Assembly: GCA_035771175.1 (NCBI GenBank)
Contig: CM069604.1
Coordinates: 17,733,115-17,797,114, forward strand
Direction of reading: 5' to 3'
Source: Paratinospora sagittata
Taxonomy: Eukaryota > Streptophyta > Magnoliopsida > Ranunculales > Menispermaceae
DNA: 64,000 nt
The position numbers and the translations under genes are program-made. The notes beneath the pieces were generated by a model. That model saw only the letters and a program-made list of their open reading frames with translations, had not been told where the DNA came from and did no database searches. How positions within the stretch are numbered: the first letter of the stretch is position 1; every line of letters starts with the position of its first letter. This document shows, one piece after another, positions 44,511 to 54,060 of this stretch.

Positions 44511-44746
44511 CTACCATATTTAAATTTCGAGGACGAAATTCTTTTAAGGAGGGCAGGCATTAACACCTTGTATTTTTCTACAATAAAACTAATTTAACTG
44601 CCTGAAAACCATACAAATTTATTTTCAACAGTGAATGTAACCCTGAGGGCTCTCTCCAAGAAAAATACAGACCCCCTTAGTGGGACGGTCCCAAGAAAGG
44701 GACCGTCCCCTTGGGGGCCGACCCCTAGTAAAGGCCGACCCCAGGG

Positions 44747-44775
44747 GGGCCACCCCTATAAATAAGGGGTGGCCC
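44747..44775 (+). promoter_or_regulatory. TATA box in the loop of a perfect hairpin
   Basis: Stem GGGCCACCCCT (44747-44757), loop ATAAATA (44758-44764), stem AGGGGTGGCCC (44765-44775): an 11-bp perfect inverted repeat around TATAAATAA (44757-44765). It lies about 1.0 kb before the LTR end, in a C/G-rich block with further palindromes (GGGACGGTCCC at 44680-44690, GGGACCGTCCC at 44699-44709). Confidence 0.75.
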
Positions 44776-45011
44776 TCCTCATTCCGCTCCGCCATTCCCC
44801 GCTCTCTCTCTCTTTCTCTTGACCCTCTGAGCTCCCTTGAGTCCTTACACACTTAAAGAAGTTAGAGTAAACCGTTACGCCACTACAAGTGTGTAAGGTG
44901 GGAAATGAAGGCTAGGTTTAAATTTCTTACTTGTTTAATAATGAATTACATTGCATCATGCATGAAACTATCAATCATAAATGCTAAAGTCATAATCATG
45001 AGTGCTATGTC

Positions 45012-45100
45012 GTTACGCTGGACCATGATTAAGGCAGTTACGCTGGACCATGATTGGGCATTGTACCCATGAGTTGCTATGCCGTTACGCTGAACCATGA
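45012..45100 (+). repeat. Three repeats of GTTACGCTGGACCATGA
   Basis: Copies at 45012-45028, 45037-45053 and 45084-45100 (the last with one change), upstream of the GAGCT/AGCTC hairpin (45327-45340), the same relative place as the repeats in E2, F and G LTRs. Confidence 0.8.
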
Positions 45101-45777
45101 GGTAGCTTTGTCACTGGTTAGCACTGGAATTCATGAGATCTCTTAGTTGCTTTATGTTGCATTGACGCCTCGGCTCATAGGTTACGAGTGCATTGTGCTT
45201 GGCCTGTAAGACAGTGTGGTCACCATTCATTGCTAGATTGTATTGTTGTGGCGTAACTATTTGATGACTTTTATTATGTACTTGTTATTATACATGTAAG
45301 ACTTGTTTAGCCTGCTTGATCTCATTGAGCTGTTGAGCTCGCCCCGTTGCTAATCTTTCTAGGGAATTAAGATGAGTCAGGCTGGAATTATTCTGGGGGC
45401 AATGGCCAAACCTAGTCCATGTAGGGACTTTCGTGTATGTACTCTCCCCAGGTCCTGTCAGATCGGCCTAGCTATGGTGGTGGTGGTTTCAGGCTTCTAG
45501 ACGTCTCTCTTTTGACTACTCCTCTTTTTATTATTTTGGCACTTTTGTAGGGGGCATCGCCCTTATTATCTTTATTTTGTCTTTTGAATATAAAAGGATG
45601 TAATAATTAACAAACTCTATGTTCTCAATATAATAGTATTTTCCTTAATAGTTTTCGTTGTATTGTTATTGATGTGGGCTACTATGCTTCTGTATGTGCA
45701 ACTTTGATCGAGTGGTTCGAGCACTTGACTCCCCAACTGTCGCACCTCGTGCTGGACCGATCAGGCGGGGTGTGACA

Positions 45778-46053
45778 TAAACAATAGAGAAAAATTAGAT
45801 GGGACCAACCATAACACATACCACCGTAAGATCCAGTATCTCCTAGATGAACAAGACTTAGATATAATGATTGACAATATGACAATCCCTGAAGAGGGTA
45901 CCATTACCCAACACTGTGAAAACCTGGAGACATAACATAAATGGTTAAAAAGGGATCGCTTTATGCGCTTTCTGATGTTTAGCACAATGCATAATGATTT
46001 GATTGGCCAATTTGAGGAATGCAATACTGCCAACAAAAATGTGAGTTGACCTG
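45778..46053 (+). pseudogene. Copia gag fragment
   Basis: KLDGTNHNTYHRKIQYLLDE, then DNMTIPEEGTI, HKWLKRDRFMRFLMFSTMHN and DLIGQFEECNTANKN match the N-terminal gag domain (UBN2-like) of plant copia elements. One stop lies near 45934. It is cut off at its left by the gypsy LTR and at its right before 46096. Confidence 0.75.
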
Positions 46054-46291
46054 TACCTGTGTTTTGCTACTACATCTGCTATGAGATCATGGGCTTGTTG
46101 GTTTGATGACCCCCATTCGCATGCATTTTGATGATTGTAAACAATATTCCCAAATATCTAATCCTTTTGACTAAGTTGTTTTAGTATCTTCATTTTAAAT
46201 GTGTTTAAGTCAATGTTTATAAGATAACATGTTTAGAACTTAAATTTTATAAGTAAACAAATTTTTTAGTTTATTGTGCACCAAAAACGCG

Positions 46292-46589
46292 CTCCCATAG
46301 GGAGAAACACATTCTTGTCAAGCCAAGTGTGAAAAATCACTTGGCAGGTAGAAACATGTTCCCACTTGGAGGAACGCTTTCCTGCATTTTTGGCAAGAAT
46401 GAGTGATATTGTCACTCATAGCCAGAATCGGGTTTCCACCTTTAGGAACGCATTTCAACTGAACTGGGCAGAATGCATAAAATGCAAAAAAAATGTGTTT
46501 CCACTCATTGGAATGTGTTTCTATGAAAATTGGTAGAATTCTCAAAATTTTAAATTTTGATGTCTAGAACGAATTTCCATTTCATGGAA
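46292..46589. repeat. Hairpin array in LTR I (TTCC/GGAA word)
   Basis: Five hairpins: CTCCC-ATA-GGGAG (46292-46304), GTTCC..GGAAC (46358-46375), TTTCC..GGAA (46433-46448), TTTCC..GGAA (46498-46513) and TTCCAT-TTC-ATGGAA (46575-46589). Spacing is 66, 75, 65 and 77 bp. Confidence 0.8.
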
Positions 46590-46975
46590 CTCATTTCCAT
46601 ATTTTGAGGCAGCATGATAATTTGATTATTTTTTCAATTAAAGCATTCATTTTATTAAAATAAATCATAAAAAATGTAATGAAATGTCCAAAATTAAGGT
46701 TTTATTCACAATTTCATAATTTTGGTGATTTTGAAAAAATATAAGGCTTTTTTGGTTTAAGGAATAATAATAAAATACACAAGTGAATACTCTTCCATGA
46801 ACAATTAATATTTTGTTTATATTTATTTATTTATTAAAGTGGTGTTTGATGTTTTAATTAGGTTAATTAATTAATTTATTTTATTTTTCAGGATTAAATA
46901 ATGGAGGCCAACATGAAAGGTGGGGTTTTAGTTAAAATAAAGCAAGGAGGACTCTATAGTTGTTCCAACAACTCA

Positions 46976-46985
46976 AATGAAAAAG
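46976..46985. repeat. Left 10-bp TSD of the MULE
   Basis: AATGAAAAAG; the partner is AATAAAAAAG at 52883-52892 (one mismatch). Mutator-like elements make 9-11 bp duplications. Confidence 0.75.
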
Positions 46986-46999
46986 GGAAATTTGACAAA

Positions 47000-47004
47000 A
47001 TATC
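47000..47004. repeat. Left TSD of solo LTR D
   Basis: ATATC, repeated exactly at 48864-48868. The intact site is preserved in the opposite MULE TIR (AAAATATCATATTG on the minus strand near 52871-52858). Confidence 0.95.
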
Positions 47005-48863
47005 TGTTGGCCCAAGTGGGGGTCTCCACTTAACACTCTTTTAAGTGTTTTGATGCTAACAAACAATATGCAATTTGGTACTAATATTTGAACTAAGGAT
47101 GTTTCAGCACCATAAGCGAAGAAGAGCCAATACAAGATCAAAGTACTTGAAGTCCCTCAAACAAATGATTAAAGCAAAGAATCAACAACATTCAAAGCAT
47201 AGACAACTTGAAGGAAAGAAGAAATTATGAGGTTTAGAGTCTTTGTGTGTCTAGAAATAAGATGTAGCTTTCCTTGGTTTTAGTTTGCTCAACTTCTCTC
47301 TTACATATCATGCATTCATTAGATTTTGTCTAAAATGATTTTCAAATGTTCAAACATGTTTGGCTTATGTTTGCTAACTATTTCAAACTTGTTTGAGTCA
47401 TATTTGAAATTGTTTTAATCAAAATCACATTTCTACAAAGTTTTTCGAAATAATCAAAATTGTTTTGATTTTCATCAAAATCTTGTTAGGTTGTCTAATC
47501 ATTGATTTCAAAGAGTTTTAATTATCAAACTAAATCTATTTCAATCATATTTTGTTTCCCAAATAATTTCATAAATTTAGAATTTCAAAATATTATGGCA
47601 ACCCAAGTTTTTACACTCAAAGTATGCCCAAATAAACTTTAATCCTTTAAAAGTGTTTGATAGCTTTCTCCGATGGCTTTGAAAATGTTTCCAATAGTTC
47701 TGGAACATTCTTTCCACAAATTCTAAGCTATTATATGCCTATATTTGGTTTAGGATAAGTCGGGAAACGAAGAGAAATAAAATTCACAAAAGCACAGCGC
47801 ACAACAGTGCGATAGCGCGCTATCACCACCAATAGTGCGCTATTGACCCTTTTTTTTTTTTTTTTTTTTTTGCAATAGCGGCCTATTGAAGAGCTATAGC
47901 ACGTTATAGCTATTCTGGGTTTTCTGGGTGCGTTTCCAATGGCCGAAGACTCGGTTTTTGTCTCCCCAACGGCTATATCTTGGTCTCCAACTGTTAGTAC
48001 TTATTCCTAATCTATGAATACACCTTATCTAGCCATTTTAATTAAGGGAGAACACAAGAGAGACAAAAATGTGAGTGCATTGAATGATTTCCCAAAACCA
48101 AACCATTTCTCACGTTTTGAAAGCCCTGGAGCAAATTGTTTTAAACCAAATGAGTTGATTTCAAAGCTTGCATTTCGTGCATGATTTAAAGCATCCTCAA
48201 ATTTGTTATTGATGAGCAATCTTATACAAGGAAGGTAAAATCATTGTAAGATCTTTTTTTTTTTTCATTGAGCTTAAATTTTCATATTTTGTATTGGTGA
48301 ATATGTATTGTGAGCTTCATTGTAATTGTTCTAGTGTATGGAACAAACATTATAATCAATGTTAACAGTCTATTGGATTGTTTCAAGGTTGAAACAAACC
48401 AAGTTAAAGTGATAGTACATCACTTGTAATCCCAAGATTGGAATCAAGGTTTAGTTTCACCCTTTATCTTGAAAAGGGTCAAGTGGTTCTTCCTTAGCTC
48501 GCGAAAAGTATATTCGGTTCTTCTTTATCCCGTAAAAAGAAGTTGTAGGTTCATCCTTAGCCCGTAAAAGGATAGGTTGGTCTTGAAGCTTGGAAAGGAC
48601 ATTGTAACGGTTTGGTTCACACCCTTGAAGTGAACTCGGTATAGTGGAATCCTAGAGAAGGTTTCTCTAGGCGTGAAAGTAGGAAAATGATTTTTTCGAA
48701 CCACGTAAAAATCATTGTGTCCTCTTTATTTTCACACTTTACATTTATGGATTTTAATTTTTAAAACATTTACTTGTATCATCTTAAAGATTCCACTAAA
48801 GAACTTAAAAAATTTTAAAATCGGCCATGACACTCAATTTACCCCCCTTTTGGGTGTCTATCA
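47005..48863 (+). mobile_element. Solo copia LTR D, 1859 bp
   Basis: TGTTGGCCCAAG to GGGTGTCTATCA, with an exact 5-bp TSD. It has the copia LTR start block (TTTTGATGCTAACAAACAA), a palindrome cluster (47815-47920), ACGGG/CCCGTAAAAGG repeats (48450-48600) and the ACTCAATTTACCCCCC end block. The promoter position shows CCACGTAAAAATC instead of CCACTATAAATC, so no TATA box is kept. A 22-nt T run lies at about 47850-47871. Confidence 0.9.
47800..47920. repeat. Palindrome cluster in LTR D (TAGCGC word)
   Basis: GATAGCGCGCTATC is a perfect 14-bp palindrome (47811-47824). AATAGTGCGCTATT follows with one mismatch. Then CAATAG-CGGC-CTATTG and GCTATA-GCACGT-TATAGC. It is the LTR-D counterpart of the hairpin arrays in LTRs A, B, C1 and I. 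Confidence 0.8.
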
Positions 48864-48868
48864 ATATC
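48864..48868. repeat. Right TSD of solo LTR D
   Basis: ATATC, identical to 47000-47004. Confidence 0.95.
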
Positions 48869-49130
48869 ATCTTGAAATTTTAAAAAAAGAAAAATAGCTT
48901 GTCTCATAATTTTTGGTACCCATAGCATCTTTAAGTATGTAAAAAGACTCAAATACCCTTTTACTAAATAAAACCAACTAATTTATTCATTTATTCATCT
49001 TCCTCTCATTTAAGCTACTCTAGACAATCAAAGGCTTTTGGTTGTTTGACTAAACAACAAAATCACCCAAAAACATCTCCATTATTAACTTTAATCCTCT
49101 TTTCTTTTTATTTCTAGAACTTTTCTTTCA

Positions 49131-50300
49131 AATGCATAAATGGTATACTATTAAAAGATTGCTACTTTGCGCAAAAATAAATATTATCAGTGTTTTTTGG
49201 AATTAATAATGAAGTTAAGTGATTAAATTACATGTTACCTCAAGAATAGGTTATACATCTAATTTATGAAATTGGCTAAGCAAATGTATAACATTACACT
49301 TTATTTTATGATTATTCTATTTCTTTATTTGTTCATGTAGTTGATATCCCAACAATATATTCAATATATCGATCAAATATTTTCATTAATAGTATATCAA
49401 ACATATTGGTGAATATCTGGTTGATTATAAATAATAAAATTATTTTTTTGTGAAAATGATACTAATAATAATAAAGTTAGTTTTTGATTAAAAATAATAA
49501 AATCTACAAAAGTTATGAATTAATTTTTAAATAAATAATAATAAAATTTATTGAAAATGATAAAATTAGTTTTTTAGTACTAGAATTATTTTTATTTAAA
49601 ATCATATAATTAATTTCTAATTAGTGTTAGACTAATAACCTTACCAAAACACCACAAATGTGTTTCTACTAAAAATATTAACTTAGTTGATATATGTATT
49701 GGAGATAGATATATCATCTTATACATTTAAAAATACAAAATATGTCCTCCACCCCACATTTGCACAACAATAATGAAGGACTGATAACATTACAAAAATC
49801 CCACAAATATATTTTTACGGGTAATATAAACAAAATATTCAGTCAGTTGATATATCTACTAGAAATTAATATATCATCTCACACAAAACAAATAAACAAA
49901 AACGTGTCTTCCACTTCAACTTGAACATGTCCTACATTCCACACTTGCACGTCAACTGATACATAATTTATAAGTAATAGTGATGAACTAATAACCTTAC
50001 AAAATCACAAAAAAGTATTTCTACGGGTAGTATAAACAAAATATTAAGTCTGTTGATATCTTAAATGGGAGACAGATATATCATCTTACAAATAGCAAGA
50101 GAAACAAAAATGTCTCATTCACTTCTTACTTGCATAAGTCCACTGTTACATGACCTGTAAGCCACTAACAAAGAAAAAGTAAAAAAATGAAGAACTCAAA
50201 AAGTTATTTTTCACCCATTTGCAAGGATTTTTTATTTACTTCTGTATATATATTATTTAAAAATAACTACCTTCAAGATTTTTACTGCTAGGAAATGTTA
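49131..50300. repeat. MULE left subterminal region with three imperfect repeats
   Basis: AT-rich, no gene. Repeat units begin ACTAATAACCTTAC (about 49631), ACTGATAACATTAC (49780) and ACTAATAACCTTAC (49988), each going on to a GTTGATAT...ATATCATCT block; spacing is 150 and 207 bp. The first 300 bp partly match, inverted, the repeats at 51760-52560. Confidence 0.65.
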
Positions 50301-50314
50301 GAACCGCATGGTGA

Positions 50315-51128
50315 TTAAAGGGCAATTAGTTCTTTACAGCTTTGTCGATTATGTCCAAGACCGTGACACCTACGACATCTACGCCTTGGATGATCTTCTC
50401 CGATTGACAGTATGCGTTGCTTTTGATGTCTACCTGACGAGCACGACCTTTTTTTGGGGGGCAAGACAACACAAGTTGATATATCATTGGGCACTAACCA
50501 TTTTTTAATATTTATGACCAAAAAGATTGAATTAGTGTATGTTGCTATTAGTGCAATAATCGAATAGTATGGAGATGAAAAATTGTTTACAGACAAGCTA
50601 CGATGACGAGCAGCAGCTATTGCATGAGAGCATGACAACTGGTCCATGTCAATCTCCCAACAAGTTTAGGTTTTGTTATGTAAATTAATGACAACTTTAT
50701 CACCATCTAGTACTTCGATATCATAGCAATTAATTGGGATTACACGGTAATGTGCCCACTTTTCTGCTCGTTTTCATACTTTGATTTCTACCCATCCAAT
50801 CAAGAAATGCTTCATTTCAATAACTGCATGTCGACGTTCATAGAACCATGCCATGTTGTGCTCTTGGGAAAACCTTGGCAAATGCTTTCTCAATGCTAGG
50901 ATTTCTATTTGACACAAACACAATACCATCAACATTCTGTAAAGTGTTTTTGAACTTACAAAAAAACCATTCCCATGAAACATCATTTTCAGAATCTCCT
51001 ATGCCAAAAGCAATAGGATAAACCTGATTGTTCTCATCCCTTACTGTAGTGACAAATAAGGTTCCACGATACTTGGCCATTAGGAAAGTACCGTCAATGG
51101 CAATGACTGGTTGAATACTACTTTGAAA
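50315..51128 (-). pseudogene. MULE transposase, core and C-terminus
   Basis: The core has IQPVIAIDGTFLMAKYRGTL (DGTF catalytic block, about 51105-51050), then FGIGDSENDVSWEWFFCKFK and VFVSNRNPSIEKAFAKVFP (D to N at the expected S-D-R motif), then QEHNMAWFYERRHAV. The C-terminus (50647-50315) has a SWIM zinc finger, DQLSCSHAIAAARH, and a CCHC knuckle RRCRRCHGLGHNRQSC. It has frameshifts near 50840 and 50660. Such enzymes cut at the TIRs and reinsert the element. Confidence 0.9.
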
Positions 51129-51136
51129 TGACTTAG

Positions 51137-51592
51137 TAGAGGTGTAACGGTTTGGGTTGGGTCAGGTTGGAGCCAAAACTCAACCAAACCCAAACAATTC
51201 ATGTTGGGGAACGTGAAACCCAATCCGAACCAAACTAGTTTTTCAACCCAACCCAACCCAACCCGAACTTCAGGTTGGGTTGGGTTGGGTTGATTATTTA
51301 GGTTGAGATTGTTTTCTTTTTTTTTTTTCAAGAAGATGGCTTGAACTTAAAAATAAAACCCAATTGATCTTTGTTGAAGCAATGAAGAATAAGAGCAAAC
51401 ACAACGAAGAATGAAAGAAGTTGAAACAAAGAAAAAACTGAATCGAAGAATAAGAATTAAATGAAGAAGAAGAAGATGATGAAGAAACCTTAGGTTCGAT
51501 TCGGGTTGGGATGGATCGTTTTCCAAGGGTGTCAACCCATGACCCAACCCATCGGGTTATGCTCGGTTCGGTCGGGTTGGTTTACACCCCCA
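51137..51592. mobile_element. Non-autonomous hAT element (MITE), 456 bp
   Basis: Ends TAGAGGTGTAAC (51137-51148) and TTTACACCCCCA (51581-51592) are inverted repeats. Flanks TGACTTAG (51129-51136) and TGATTGAG (51593-51600) are a probable degenerate 8-bp TSD (6 of 8). The interior is full of GGGTTGGGTT repeats in both orientations (51148-51180, 51253-51290, 51500-51575) that can pair. It splits the MULE transposase. Confidence 0.75.
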
Positions 51593-51700
51593 TGATTGAG
51601 CTCATCAACTTCCATATGGGTAATTCTTCCTGGATTACTTGCTTCTAGTGTTGCGCAGTAATATGACATTAATGCATAAGACTCCTCTAGTGTACCCTGC
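51593..51700 (-). pseudogene. MULE transposase, N-terminal side of the core
   Basis: LQGTLEESYALMSYYCATLE and ASNPGRITHMEVDELNH match the segment that precedes the DGTF block in plant MULE transposases. The rest of the protein continues at 51128 after the MITE. Confidence 0.8.
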
Positions 51701-51759
51701 AATGTATGTAGTGCACATTGATAGTATATCAAAAATATTGGTAAATATCGATTGATATT

Positions 51760-52560
51760 CACTGATATGTTTGATATATTATCAACGTGATATTTGATTT
51801 ATATATCAAACAGTCGCTGAGATATCGACTGTATGAACATATGCATAACATAAAGAGGGTAAAATAAAGTATATTGTCATGTATTTGCTCTACCAATCTC
51901 ATAAATTATATGTATAACATATCATTGAAGTTACATGTAATCTAATCACTTACCTTCATTATTGATTCCAAAAACATCAGAAATGCATGTTTAAACAGAT
52001 TTAATATATATTTACTTTGAAATAGACTATAAATAAACGTGATATTTGATTGATATATCAAACAATCGTTGAGATATCGATTGTATGAACAGATGCATAC
52101 CAGAAAGACGGTAAAATAAAGTATATTGTTATATATTTGCTTAGCCAATTTCATATAATAGATGTATAACATATTTTTGAGGTAATATATAATTTAACCA
52201 CTTACCTTTACTATTGATTCCAAAAACATAAAAAATACTCGTTTAGACAAATTTAAGATATATTTTCTTTTAAAAAGACAGTAAACAAAAAGTTATAGTT
52301 GATATTCGTTGATATGTTTGATATACTACCAACGTGATATTTGATTGATATATCAAACAGTGATTGAGATATCGACTGTATGAACAGATGAATAACAAAA
52401 AGACGATAAATTAAAATATATTGTCATATATTTGCTTAGTCAATCTCATATATTAGATGTATAACATATTTTGAGGTAACATGTAATTTAATTATTTACC
52501 TTCATTATTGATTCCAAAAACATCATAAATATTTATCTTTACATGAAGTAACATTCTTTA
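51760..52560. repeat. MULE right subterminal repeats, about 250-295 bp, three copies
   Basis: Units are marked by CGTGATATTTGATT at 51786, 52038 and 52333. Each contains ATATATCAAACA..GATATCGA, AAAGACGGTAAAATAAAGTATATTGT, and CATTATTGATTCCAAAAACAT. The unit also carries the short inverted repeat GATATATCAAAC / GTTTGATATATT. Confidence 0.8.
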
Positions 52561-52882
52561 GACAACATACAATTTTTGCAATTGAAAGAAAAGTTTTAGA
52601 AATGAAAGAAAAGAGAATTGAAGATAATAATGGCTAAATAATGGAGATGTTTCTGGGTGATTTTGTTGTTTTATTCAAACAATCTAAAGCCTTGGGTTGT
52701 TTAGAGTAGGTTAAATGAAAAAAAGATGAAAAAATTGAATAACATTAACTGGTGGTTGTTTCATTTATAAGAGGGTATTTTAGTCTTTTTACATGCTTAA
52801 AGATGTTATAGGTGCAAAAAATTATGGGACATACTATTTTTCAGTTTTTAAAATCCCAATATGATATTTTGTCAAATTTTCC

Positions 52883-52892
52883 AATAAAAAAG
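52883..52892. repeat. Right 10-bp TSD of the MULE
   Basis: AATAAAAAAG, one mismatch to 46976-46985. Confidence 0.75.
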
Positions 52893-52950
52893 AAGAAGAA
52901 GAAGAAAGAAGACGTGCCTAGGGCTTTTGGAGAGAAGATGGAGATGGGTT

Positions 52951-53139
52951 TTAGAAAGAAACCTTGGAGATAACAACAAATTTGTGAAGATTGGGAGAGA
53001 AAGCCGGAAAAGAACGCAACTTATTGGAGGGAGTTGAAAAATCTGGATTTTGGGGATCTTGAGAGAGGGAAGTCGCGGCATTGCGAGTGAGGAGTTGTAA
53101 GAGGATAGTAACAACGTTTTCTTCAATGGTTTTGGGCAT
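52951..53139 (-). CDS. Short hypothetical ORF, possibly a gene exon
   Basis: A 62-codon frame starts MPKTIEENVVTILLQLLTRN. Codon content is more balanced and GC higher than in its surroundings. CAAG-GTTTCT near 52962 would serve as a splice donor. I recognise no family. It lies just outside the MULE, and downstream sequence (52950-52893) is C/T-rich. It could be the first exon of a host gene interrupted by the MULE, part of a retroelement, or chance. Confidence 0.2.
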   Translation of the reverse strand: MPKTIEENVVTILLQLLTRNAATSLSQDPQNPDFSTPSNKLRSFPAFSPNLHKFVVISKVSF

Positions 53140-54060
53140 CTTTATGTGGAGAGAGTTAAACTATAGTTTTTGCACTTAGCAGATTTGATTAGATTTCTCT
53201 ATTGTATTGAGCTAGTTATTCTGAGTTGTGCGTTAATGCTTTTATTTCCAAAATTCTGCAACTATAGTTTTCGATTCGTGGATTAAGAATTTAGAGGATG
53301 ATAATTATTTTTTAGGTTTGGTTATTGCATTATGGGTTGTTCTATTCAATTTTATTCATTCTGGAATTTCTTTTGGGTTAATTAGTGATTCATGATTCAA
53401 AGTTTCTGGTTTTGCTAGTAAGTTTTGAATAGTTGAATTGTTTTATTTTGCAATAATCTGAGTTTTCTGGGTTAATTAGGTTTAGTTCATTTTATTTTCT
53501 GTTTAATTGCATGATCGAATATTTTATGGGTTGTTCTAAAAACATGTTAGGCTCGCTAAGGCTATAAGATTTAGTTTGATTGACTCATGGTGTTCTAATC
53601 TTAAAAAAAGGGTGCTTAGTGTTTATTTTGATTTAATTAAAAATCTGATTCTATTATAAAAAAAAATTGTTTTATCTATATAATTTGTTGATTTAATGTG
53701 ATCTTCAAGTACATTGAATGCTTAAAATTCCCTATGATAAAATAGTTGGAGCTTCCATGTGGATTTTAAATTAATGAAAAATAATTTCATCATATTAGTT
53801 GTTTGTTTATAATTTAAATGACAAATTCTCCAATTAGAATGAATTTTGTATTCACTACTAGTTGAGTTAAGTTTAAGATAAAAATCTATGAGTTGTCAAA
53901 ATAATTCTTATATGCCTTAGTAGTTGTCTTATTATTAGATTTCATTGATTCTTCGTTTCTTTGTTGTCACACTAGTCAATCTTCGTGGGATCGACCCTGT
54001 AAGAACTACAATATTTACTTGTAGGCTTTCGAGATTAAAATATCTCATTTAATTGAGAGT
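53140..54060. other. AT-rich spacer, retroelement scrap near 53970
   Basis: No gene is seen. The words CTTCGTGGGATCGACCCTGTAA (in two parts, 53981-54002) resemble a phrase common near the LTR ends of plant gypsy elements, but no terminus or coding partner is present. Confidence 0.4.

Larger units (their letters stand above)
44511..45777 (+). mobile_element. 3' end and 3' LTR of a (+) gypsy element, perhaps G1
   Basis: 44523-44558 reads TTTCGAGGACGAAATTC and then TTTTAAGGAGGGCAGG, the conserved 3' end plus polypurine tract of plant gypsy elements (G3 has TTTCGAGGGCGAAATCC and AAGGGGGGC on minus at 56704-56677). The LTR follows from about 44559 (TAACACC, first bases mutated) to GGCGGGGTGTGACA at 45777, 1.2 kb. 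It is in the same strand as G1 and G2 lies exactly between, so it may be the missing end of G1. Confidence 0.65.
46096..46985 (+). repeat. Copia LTR fragment I, 5' part
   Basis: It begins TGTTGGTTTGATGACCCCC and has GCATTTTGATGATTGTAAACAA, the LTR start block seen in other copia LTRs here. It contains a regular hairpin array (46292-46589). It is cut at 46985 by the MULE. The piece at about 54060-54841 may be its other end, since it ends in CCAACA plus PBS and uses the same GTTTCC/GGAAAC hairpin word (54571-54589). Confidence 0.6.
46986..52882 (-). mobile_element. Mutator-like element (MULE) with long TIRs
   Basis: The ends GGAAATTTGACAAAATATC and its inverse GATATTTTGTCAAATTTTCC start terminal inverted repeats that stay alignable for at least 250 bp (46986-47004 joined to 48869-49130, against 52882-52600). 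A transposase remnant lies on the minus strand (51700-50315). A solo copia LTR (47005-48863) sits inside the left TIR and a hAT MITE (51137-51592) inside the transposase. Without these it is about 3.6 kb. Confidence 0.9.

Noticed and set aside
44625..44852. 75-codon minus-strand ORF rich in Arg and Glu
   Set aside because: It reads through the CT repeats and palindromes of a gypsy LTR promoter region; no domain.
53970..54040. LTR or PBS of a gypsy element at the GGGATCGACCC word
   Set aside because: A single phrase without a TG/CA terminus, PBS or coding partner is not enough to call an element.
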